From positions 28,263,001 to 28,327,000 of the forward strand of contig NC_016131.3 in assembly GCF_000005505.3 (NCBI RefSeq): DNA of 64,000 bases, in the 5' to 3' direction. Under the pieces are notes generated by a model. That model made no database searches. It had not been told where the DNA came from and saw only the letters and a program-made list of their open reading frames with translations. How positions within the stretch are numbered: position 1 is the first letter of the stretch; every line of letters starts with the position of its first letter. The position numbers and the translations under genes are program-made. Positions 11,301-20,520 of this stretch are shown here, piece after piece. Origin of the DNA: Brachypodium distachyon. Taxonomy: Eukaryota > Streptophyta > Magnoliopsida > Poales > Poaceae.

Positions 11301-12565
11301 AGAGGGGGGGGGGGTGAATAGGCGACTAACAATTTTACCTTTTCTTTTCACTTTTAAGGATACAAGCATCAATACATGGGTTCACTAAAACGTCTAAATG
11401 ATGAACACCCCTAGTATGATGCAATAGCCGAAGCACGAGCATAAGCAATAGATAATCAATTGAAACTTGCTTGATAGCCGAAGCACAAGATAAACAATTA
11501 AGCTTTGCAACTAAGTAAAGGGGCAAGAATGATACCACACGGGGAGACGAAGATTTCACCGGAGTTCCACCTATTGGGGTCGGTGTACGTCTCCGTTTGA
11601 AGGAGTGCTCTACCACAAAGGTAGAGGCGCCACAAAGGCTCATTCTATTCTCCAACTCAGCACACCACAAAGGTGGGATGAGCTCTCACAACACCACAAA
11701 GGTGAGGTGAGTTCCACTAAGTGGCTTCCTTGAGGGCGAATGCCAACCCTTACAAACTTGACTGGGGCTTTCTCCACAACTTAATTGGAAGCTCCCAATC
11801 CGAGGAGAAGGGCACGTCTCCACAACTTAATTGGAGGCTCTTTCCCGAATCCACAAGCACCACCTCACAAGATTAGTGGCCTTGAGGAGACACCTTCCGG
11901 CTGGGGATCCCAAAATCCCAAGAGTAACAAAATCCACAAAGGAAACAATGGGAATCAACTTTTTGCTTTGGTGAAACCCTAGATCTAGATCTCCTCCAAT
12001 CCTTAAAGAATCAACAAGGGGGGAGCTCTATGGAGGGAGATATAGCACTTTGAAACTTTAGAAATGGTGTGGAGAGAGTTGGGCTTCGGATAAGTTCATC
12101 CCAGGGTAGGGGATAACTTCCGCCCTTGTTCCGGTCCAACCTCCGCCAAACACAAATGAATTCCAGTAGCATCACGGAGGTAGGCCGGACGTTGGGTGGA
12201 AGTTCCGCCCTACCGGAGGTAGTCCGGAAGTTCCGAGCCTGGAACAGACCTGGCAACACAGTTAGAATTTGGGTGGCTCTCTCTCGCACGGGTAGGCTTT
12301 ATGTGGGTGCAAATATGGTAGTTTGTGTACATGAAGTTGATTCACTCATTACCTTCCCATGTGGACTCCCTCTTAATAGTACGGAGTTCCTACGACTCAA
12401 TATAAATAAAAAACCGCTAAACACCGCTACGCTTCTTTCCTTTTTGAGGGCAACGAACCGTCTTGTGCCATATGATCTCAAATCTAAAACACTCGAGCAC
12501 ATGGTTAGTCCACGAGTCATGTTGTCATTAACACCAAAACACTTAGGGATCGAAATGCCCTTTCA
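11295..12565. mobile_element. Unclassified nested insertion between Copia gag and protease
   Basis: About 1.27 kb unrelated to Copia separates the end of gag from the protease frame. The left edge is a run of G followed by GTGAATAGGCGACTAAC; the right edge is GGGATCGAAATGCCCTTTCA. Inside are repeated phrases: CCACAAAGGT occurs several times at 11600-11705, CTCCACAACTTAATTGGA occurs twice (about 11772 and 11818), and GGAAGTTCCG near 12200-12235. No long terminal repeats, inverted ends or protein were found. I recall similar sequence as a common Triticeae repeat but cannot name its class. Confidence 0.55.
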
Positions 12566-13675
12566 ACCGGCAAACGCCGACGGTGCAGGAGCCGGACTTG
12601 GAGCTGGTGGAGCGCCGTGGGGACGAGGGCCGAGGATGCCGGCGCCGGGATAGTGGGGGCGCCAAGGCACGGGCCACACATGGACCATGCCGGTCCAGGG
12701 CGCGTCAGGTCGAGCAGCCGAAGGATGGACGCCGAAGGCCGGAGCAGGGGCGTAGCCCGACGAAGCAGGGGCGTAGACCGGTTGAGCAGGGGCCGGCTGC
12801 TGCTTCTGCTTGCTCTTCCCTTTGTCCTTGCTCTTGGGCTTTGGCGGTGCAGGAATGCTGGGAGCAGCCACAAGTGGTGCCGGTGCCGACGTGGTGGTCG
12901 CGTGAAACACCGTGCTCGTAGGGGCGGCGTCTGCCTTCGCCAGGCGTGTCTCCTCTGAAAGCAAGAACAAGCGAACATTCCAGAAAGAAGGAAGAGGGAC
13001 CTCACGCGTCAGGATGGGAATGAGATGCTGCAGATCACGGTGGAGACCATGAAGAGTGCTGTGGACGAGCTCCGCGTCGCTGACCGGCTTGCCGAGGTTG
13101 CGAAGGCTGTCCGGCAGGGTCTTGAGACGAGTGCAGTACTCGGTGACGTTCATGTTGCCCTGCTGCAGGTTGTGGAACTCGGCGTCGAGGTAGACCGTGC
13201 GTGTCGTCTGGTTGTCCAGGAAGAGCTCCTCGATCTTGAGCCACACCGCGCGTGCCGAGTCCTGGGGCACGATGATGAGGCAGAGGACGTCAGAGGACAC
13301 GGTCGTGTAGAGCCAGGAGACGATGGTGAAGTCGTCCTGGATCCATTTCGGATCGGGGTGATGTAGAGGATCGGCAGTGACGACGATGTGGTCCGCGACG
13401 GAGAACTTGCCGAACACCTTGCAGAAGAGGATGCGCCACAGGTCGTAGTTGCCCTCCTGAAGACTGAGAACCACCGGGACATGTTGCTTGATGATGGTGT
13501 GGTTGATGTTCTCGCGGAGAGGCGACGCGGGGGCCGCCGGCGGCGCAAGGTGCGCCGGCTAGGCGGGCACAGGGTGCGCCGGCTGCTCCGGCTGAGTGCC
13601 ATGGGGAAGGCGTAGGGATGGGGAGGCATCGGTGTGTGTCGCGAGCATGTCAGAGAGAGCCGAGAGGGACGCCAT
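12563..13675 (-). pseudogene. Copia gag with premature stop
   Basis: Minus-strand reading starts at an ATG at 13675 (MASLSALSDMLATHTDASPS). It meets an in-frame TAG at 13559-13561, then continues with REN-INHTIIKQHV and the UBN2/Copia gag core: EGNYDLWRILFCKVFGKF, DPKWIQDDF, LWLKIEEL-like AVWLKIEELFLDN, and LQQGNMNVTEYCTRLKTLPD. The tail is Pro/Ala/Lys-rich. No CCHC knuckle is seen before the frame runs into the nested insertion at about 12563. Confidence 0.87.
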
Positions 13676-13805
13676 CTGAGCGGCGTGAGTGGGGTTGGTG
13701 GCGGCACGAGTAGGCGTGCCGGGGAAGAGGAGGCCGGCCTAGCGGTGGAGCACCTGGCCGGACAGCAGGGGAAGTTGGGCTCACGATATGTTGGATCGTG
13801 AGGAA

Positions 13806-13815
13806 TCTGATACCA
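13806..13815 (-). other. Copia primer binding site (initiator tRNA-Met)
   Basis: Directly inside the 5' LTR the minus strand reads TGGTATCAGA, complementary to the 3' end of initiator tRNA-Met, the usual primer of plant Copia elements. Confidence 0.9.
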
Positions 13816-14001
13816 TGTAGAACAGTAGGGAGTTTTGGGAATGCATCTTAGGTGCTCCACTTGTATTGATCTCATATTTATATAGAGTACAACGAGAGCC
13901 GGTAACAACAGAAACGAGATCAGGCGCTGGACGTGCTATACAGGAATGCGCATGACTCCATCGTGGTTGGTTAGAGAACGGGCATGCTATGTTGCTCTAC
14001 A
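13816..14001 (-). repeat. Copia 5' LTR (right side)
   Basis: 186 bp, TG to CA, partner of 7368-7553. GCCTT follows at 14002-14006 as the second target-site copy. Confidence 0.93.
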
Positions 14002-14006
14002 GCCTT

Positions 14007-14496
14007 GATGAAGGTAGAAAGTTTCCCGTTTCATCCTCTTCTGGTCGTCCAAACTATAAAAACCTCCCAAGAAGATGATGCACCAGTTCCTCATCTAGTA
14101 CCTCCAGCTCCAGGGAGCATTGAGGAGGTTCAATGGCTAGAATTATGATCCCCGTTTACAACATTTGTCGACCAGTTGATCGATTGGAGTTTGGGGTCGC
14201 ACATCATGGTTTCATCGGTAGCAGCAAAAAAGAACGAGAAGATCACATGGCGTGAACCCTAAGGCCGGCAGCAATGCCAAAGCTAGTGTTTGTCACAACT
14301 AAAGAAAGACAGACTGAGATCCAGTACCTTGGTCCCCAGAAGTTTAATCATGCTCCCTGTCAGCCCCCACAGAAGTGTAATCATGCTCCCCGTTAGCCCC
14401 CAAGAAGACCGTGGCAACTCTATGCTGCTAGTCATGCCAGCAGCTAGCTTGCCATGACCTCGCTTTTGTAGACGTTGAGATATTGTGCCATTTTAG
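14007..14496. other. Continuation of HSP70-16 downstream flank, no gene
   Basis: The sequence resumes the interrupted flank (GATGAAGGTAGAAAG, compare 38770). It holds a short tandem duplication around 14335-14405 (AATCATGCTCCC…CAGCCCCCA twice). No supportable ORF. Confidence 0.5.
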
Positions 14497-14568
14497 TACT
14501 CCCTACGTCCCATATTAAGTGACTCAAATTTGCCCAAATATGAATGTATCTATGGCTAAAAAGCATTT
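14497..14568. mobile_element. Left part of a Stowaway MITE split by a MULE
   Basis: It begins TACTCCCTACGTCCCATATT and runs to AAAGCATTT. Its missing right part (ending GACGGAGAGAGTA) is at 23198-23255. Together they make one ordinary Stowaway. Confidence 0.88.
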
Positions 14569-14781
14569 GAGTAAATTTCAAGGAACCACAGTTTTTGAGG
14601 CAGGCCTTTCAAGGAACCACAGTTTGTGTTTTTTTCTCTCGCTGAACCACAGTTTTTCTCGCTAATTTTCTTAGTTCACCCAAAACACGATTGGGGAGGC
14701 GTTTGATAGTATTTCTTACAAGTGGGGCCCGCTGTCAGGTGCCATGTCGGATCCGAACCCGACCCGACCCGTTAGCCCGTT
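14569..14781 (+). repeat. MULE left TIR
   Basis: Matches the complement of 22984-23197 over about 213 bp, including a repeated AAGGAACCACAGTTT word and GTGGGGCCCGCTGTCAGGTG. Confidence 0.92.
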
Positions 14782-15022
14782 CGGACAGGATAAAGAATCC
14801 CCATCTCTCAGTCCGCACGAACCCTAACCCTTTTTCCTCTCCTCATTCGATTTCCACTTGATTCCACCGAGTCCCATGGATCTGAGCTTTGTAAGAGTCG
14901 ATTAGTTCCATCTCGAGGCAGCCGCCGCGTAGTTGTTCAGGTTTTCGTCCCCTTAATCGTTCCCTGGCCCCGCCGCCGCCGCCTGCCGTGCCCTAGAAAT
15001 CCTCTTGCGCCGTCGATTGAAG

Positions 15023-15535
15023 ATGGGGAGGAGTGGATTCATGGATGAAGGAGGAGCATCCATGATGTCATGGCTTCATGATTCAGCTTCGTGCACGTCT
15101 AGCCAGCAGGAGAGGGTAAGCAACTTAGCAGTTTTGAATATTTTTGGGGTTTTCTTAAGAACTGGAAGCTACATTTTGGAGTTTAACTGTTTTGAGCAAT
15201 GTTGAATGCTGCAGTATGACAAAGGATTTGAAGACCCTACTTATTTGCGCTACCTAGAAGGTGATTTGCCCGGGCAGAAGACAGGGGAGGAAGAAGCTAA
15301 GCTAGAAGCATTGGAAGCACAGTTAGTTCAAGAGCAGAGGAAGAACAAGAAGCTCAGGGATGAAAATTTGGCATTTTAGTTTGAGTTGGCAGCTCAAGAT
15401 CAAGTAATTGAGGAGCTGGAAAAGAAGTTGGAAGCTGAGAAGAAGAAGAATGAAGATCTGAAGTCATTTGCAATTTCTAGCATTAGTGTAGGTGTGACTA
15501 TATTAGATGTCTTGGCCTGTGTTTATGATCTGTGA
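15023..15535 (+). pseudogene. MULE accessory gene: small coiled-coil protein with in-frame stop
   Basis: Two exons, 15023-15115 and 15215-15535, join in phase 0 across a GT/AG intron. Exon 1 reads MGRSGFMDEGGASMMSWLHD. Exon 2 starts YDKGFEDPTYLRYLEGDLPG and then becomes a Glu/Lys/Leu heptad-rich coiled coil ending in a hydrophobic stretch (SISVGVTILDVLACVYDL) that could be a membrane anchor. A TAG at 15377-15379 interrupts the coiled coil, while the reading stays coding-like to the TGA at 15533-15535. The overall form recalls coiled-coil proteins I associate with grass MULEs, but I do not know its function. It is divergently placed relative to the transposase. Confidence 0.6.
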
Positions 15536-18500
15536 GATGAGCTCCAGTTGGCATATGTGAACTGTTATGTACTGTCAGATTTGTATCAGTGGTATACGTG
15601 AACTGAAGTTAATATTCAATTATGTAGCATCAATGTTTAATTTGGCATTGTCATGATCTGGATTCTGGAAATGGTTACAAAAGTTCACAGCAAATGAAAT
15701 GATTCAAATTTGAAAATGGCATGAAATTTAAACTGGCTATAGATCAAAACATTTTCAGTACTATTTGGACTGAAAACTGAAACTAGGAATCCTCACAGAA
15801 AAACCATACTGGCTAAAGATCACAGAAAACTCAAACATCATAATATAGAGAGTGGAGTAGGAATAGAACAAGAACTTGCACCAATCCAGAACTATGTTTG
15901 CATTACATCATAGTACATCCCCATAGCAAAATGACAGTAAATATGCTAGTTAGTTTGCATACATCACAGTGTTTCCTCTCAGCAAATGACAGTCAGCCAA
16001 AATATCATAGTTTTAGGCAACCTAAACTATTTGTTACAAGACAATGACATCACTCCTTGGCATTTTCTGGCCTTGAGCAAGTGAAGTACTCCATGATTCT
16101 GCTCCTCTTGGGTAAACCTCCTCTCCCACTTCCTCTGACTGGTGTATACTTCCTCCTTGAACTCTGCCCAACTTCAGCATTCTCCATGAATCTTGCTGGC
16201 ATCCTCCCTGCATTTCTCCTTGCTGGTCTGGCAGTAGGTGCAGCTTCAGGAGGGGCTGATGATGTTGGTGCAGCTGCAGGAGGAGGAGCTGATGATGCTA
16301 GTGCATTTGAGGAGGGCCTTGGAGGCTTGAATCTTCTTGCTGGTCTGGCAGCAGGTGCAGCACCAGGTGGCATAGAAGCAGCTGCAGCACCAGGTGGCAT
16401 AGAAGCAGCAGGCGTAGAGGCAGGTGCTGTAGCAGCCCTTCTTGCTGCCATTCTTGGAGAAGTTCTTGTAGCAGGTGCAGCTGCAGTTGTAGGTGCAGTA
16501 CCGCTAGATGCAGGAACATCTGCAGGTGAAGTCCTTGTAGTCTGAAATAGAAGGAAATATTCAATTAAGTTGTTAGATGACAAGTGCATATAGAAATAGA
16601 TGGAAATGTGTCAGTTAAGGTTGTTGTACCCTGTGTCTAGCTTTCCTAATAGCAAGATGTGGCTTCAGTGGAACTGCACATGAAGTTTATCTGTGTCCCT
16701 GCTTCTTACAGTTTGAACATCTAACATATGTCAACCTTCCTTTCCCTCTTGGCTTATCCTTCTCATTTTGTCCCTTCCTTCTGTTTTTCTTTCTTCTACC
16801 AGGGTGAATAAGGAATAGTGGTCGATCAATGTCCTCTCCTGGAGTTTTGACCCAATCATGTTGCCCAGGAACAGGATAGATCACTGGACTGTGAGTTAGT
16901 GTGTAGAATGACCTTTTGAAAAAATCGGGAACATAGTCTTCAGGGTGGCCTTTTGACTTATAGATGTCACACACTGCATGCTTGCAAGGAAACCCAGTGA
17001 CATCCCACTTCCTGCACCCACATGTCCTAGCATCCAAGTTAACTACATGTGTCCTAACCCCAGAAGTTATCTGCCACAATCCTTTTGCTGCACATACAGG
17101 CCTACAATTGTTTGCATTCTTTTTCTCCCACTCAAGTTTCTCTGCATATGTTGGGATTATCTCCCACTTTGCTTTCTGGATGCCCATTCTTTTTGCTTCA
17201 AACCTAGCCATCAGATTTGTTCTTATCCCATCTATCATTGTAACAATTGGTTTGTCCTTGACTCCTATGATGAAGTTGTTGAAAACCTCACTAAGGTTGT
17301 TGACAACTAAATCAGTTTTACAGTTTGTGTCCATGGCATGCCTAGCCCAATGCTTTGGATCTATTTTACATAACCACTTCCAAGCATCCTCATTTTCCTC
17401 CTTCCTCCTTAGCATAGCATCATCAAAAATTCCTTATTATATGCATAAGCTGCAGCATCCATATGTGACTTTAAATCCCCTCCCCTGAACCCAACAACTT
17501 TGAAATTTGCATAAATATGCCTCAAACAGTATCTTTGTGGGTAGTTTGGAAACACTCTGTCTATAGCAGTTAAAAGTCCCTATCACATATTAAACATTGT
17601 TGTCAGCTACCTACTACAATACTGGCACATTGCTAGTAATGTATCACATACTTAAGATATATGCCATTAATGTATCACTATAGATAGCAGTTAAATATAA
17701 GCCATTAATGTTAGTGTACATACCTTCTGTCTATCTGACATGAATGTCCATTTTCCAAATTTGCCTTCATCTCCACCAAGCCCATACTTGAGCTGCTCCA
17801 GGAACCAGCATCAGGAAGGTGTGTCTTCTTTGTCAACCACACCAAATGCCAGTGGGAAGAGGTTGTTGTTCCCATCTCTCCCACTGGCAGCTAGTACTTG
17901 TGCTCCAGTTGTGAGTTTTATAAAGCAGCCATCAACCCCTAAAATGTACAATTAACATTAGCACAAGTGTAGGTAAACATCAAACATGACACATTCAAAC
18001 ATAAATATAATGTACAACTAGAAGATGTATTAGTCATACCAATGAATGGCCTGCAACCATTGAGAAAGCCTTCTTTCTGGGCATTTAGCATGTAGAATAG
18101 ACCATGGAATCTAGGGTTTGCCTGTAGATTCTGGATGGTAGTCACAATGGCTCTACTGCCAGGATTGTTGTTGATGACAGTCTGCAAGTAATCCCTTATC
18201 CTTTTTACTGCATTTTGTGGTTGCCAAGAACAACCTCTTGAGCTCTTGCTCTAGCTCTATAAGCCATCTGCTTGCTAATCTCAACTCCAAACTTTCTCAT
18301 GGTAGTGTCAATCATAGATTGCACCTTGTAGTCAGGGTCACTTCTTACATTTTCTTCAAATACCCTAGCCAGCCAAGCACTATTTATCCTAAAACTCTCT
18401 TGTGTAATTCCACACGTATGTGGTTCAACACAAACCCTCAGACAATGGGTGTCCTCTCCATCAATCTGTGATGATACCAGATAGAAAGGGCAAGGCCCTT

Positions 18501-19140
18501 CATACTTGCAGCAAACCATCACTCTGTCCTTATCATTTCTGAGATATGCATAATCCCTTTTGTTCTTTATGTGGTAATTCTTCAGAGCTCTCCTGAACTG
18601 GTGCACATCTTTGAAACAAAGATTCTCAACAAACTGAGTGTGTGCCAATGGTTTTTCCTCATCATACCAGATCCTTAGATGCTCCTTCTTTACTCTAGTT
18701 TTCCTTTTGGGGGGTACATGAACTTGAACAAGTTCTACTCCACCATCATCACTAGGAAATTGAAGTTCCTTGCAATCCTCACTGTCTTCATCACTAAGGA
18801 ATTGGTCTTCTGAGATTGTCTTTGCTTTCTTCTCTTGAAATCTTCTAACTCTATCCCTTGCAGCCTTTGTCCTCATTGCATACTCCTTCTTTGATTTCTT
18901 GGGTTTGCCTTTTCTTATAGCTGCAACCTCTCTCTCAACATCTTGATTCAATGGAAAAGGGTCATCCACATCACTATCTCCCCGGAAAACATCATTAGGG
19001 TCAGAAGATGATTTTTCCGTTTTGACGGTGATCAGAATATGAAAAAGTGGGAGTTTGATCCAGATGCGTGAAGATAAGAGCTAATCAGGATGATTGCTTT
19101 ACAGGTGATTCGATTCAGCTCTGTCCACTACTATATGGTT

Positions 19141-19290
19141 TCAAGAGATATGTAGAGCCATGGTTCGACGTGATCTCCAAGACAACAGGACACAAGAAAT
19201 GGGAGTTGAACACCACTTAGTATTGGTCAGTATGGAACGGCCCCTCTGTGCATCACTGATACCTCCCATGCCAAATTACCGAGAAACAAA
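19141..19290 (+). ncRNA. MIR2118-like hairpin candidate A1 (22-nt word at 19253-19274)
   Basis: The word at 19253-19274 contains CTGATACCTCCCATGCC and matches the grass miR2118 consensus, as I remember it, at 17 of 22 positions. About 90 nt upstream GCCATGG…CGTGATC (19157-19175) can pair with it in the lopsided way miR2118 star strands do. Established role of the family: 22-nt triggers of phased siRNAs from non-coding PHAS transcripts in grass anthers, and of NB-LRR P-loop sequences elsewhere. The fold is judged by eye only. Confidence 0.45.
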
Positions 19291-20502
19291 CGAACAGCCG
19301 AATTGATGAAACGATAGAAAGCTGCATCCTCAAGAGAGAGTATCGGACTAGTTTAGAAATTTTAAGGCTCTCCCACTGGACTACCTTTTATAGTAGGAGT
19401 GAGGTAGAAAGGAGAACTTCCTCTTCAATCCATCAAATTAAACTAGGTTTACCTCATTGAAGGTAAGATAAGATAAGATAGACTTAATATCCGAGCCGTG
19501 TTACTTTTGACATATTTAGTAAGGTAGTACATGGTCATTGATTGCCAAACCTTCCAGTACCCCCATCGATATCTACCCACACCTTCTGGACCACACACAC
19601 ATGTACACCTCCTTTTTCTTAATCTCTAGGGCCATGTGATTAGCAGTCGGTCCTCTCTCATTTCTCTCTCTCATCTTTTCTCTCATGGGTGTGCTCCCAA
19701 TCCCACCTCTCTCCTCCCTCTCCTTTTCTCTCTCTCATCCTTTCCCTCTCCACAGTACATTCTCTCTCCACGGGCTTTATTCCCCTTCTCTCTCCATGGG
19801 CTCAGACGAAGCCAACCACGCGAAGCCAAATCGCCAAACCTCCTAGCACCCCCATCTTCTAGACCACACACGTGTGTCATTGATTAATCAGTAAGGCAGT
19901 AGTATGTCGGTGGACCTCCTTTATGCTCCTCTCTAGTGGTTATGTGTCGTATATACGGATTTGGTAGAATCCTAATAGTAACAGCGCATTGGCATGCATT
20001 AAAGTTCTTTTGGAAAAATTTTTGTTCGTAAATGTATTATGGAAAACCTTTGCTTGACCACGGTCGAACTGGCCACACATGCGGGACCAAAGAAAACCGT
20101 TCAAACCTTATCATTTTTGCTTTCCATGTTTTTCCTTATTCCTTTGCCCGCACTCTTCTCTCCCATCGTTTTGTCTTCCATATTCCAAGAAAGCACCAAA
20201 GAAAAAGAGTTAGAGACCGAGGCGAAACAACAACCCATCGAGTCAGATCCGACGGGCCCGGGATCGAGCCGGACTGGCAACGAGACGGTTGGCCGTGCTG
20301 GTGACAGACGTAGTGTGCCGGAGACAAGACAATAAGCTTATCATCCGAGACCTTGCGGGCCGCCCTAGGAATGGAAAATGATCTCGTACCACATGCTGCG
20401 GGTGAAAGGGCAACAAATCAACAGTTGGCACATCGTCTCATCCAATTGACCACAATTCAATTGTGACCCCATGATCTGTCTATGTGTTATTGTGCATTTC
20501 CA

Positions 20503-20520
20503 TGTCCCGGTACCTCCGAT
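20503..20520 (+). ncRNA. MIR2118-like word A2, 3' end deleted
   Basis: TGTCCCGGTACCTCCGAT matches the 5' part of the complete word in copy B (41074-41095). Copy A lacks 10 bp (GCCGACCGAT in copy B) between two CGAT repeats, removing the 3' third. Probably a dead copy. Confidence 0.4.

Larger units (their letters stand above)
7368..14001 (-). mobile_element. Ty1/Copia LTR retrotransposon, decayed, with two nested insertions
   Basis: A full-length element of 6634 bp on the minus strand. Its 186-bp LTRs begin TG and end CA and are flanked by GCCTT. The domain order read on the minus strand is gag, protease, integrase, reverse transcriptase, RNase H, which defines Copia. The LTRs differ at about nine positions (about 5 percent by eye), so the insertion is not recent. 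Gag has an internal stop, pol has frameshifts, an unrelated block of about 1.27 kb separates gag from protease, and a 221-bp inverted-end insert cuts the integrase. It is therefore non-autonomous now. Confidence 0.93.

Noticed and set aside
19636..20335. ORFs of 65-98 aa repeated in copies A and B
   Set aside because: They are conserved only because the DNA is a recent duplicate; composition is not protein-like.
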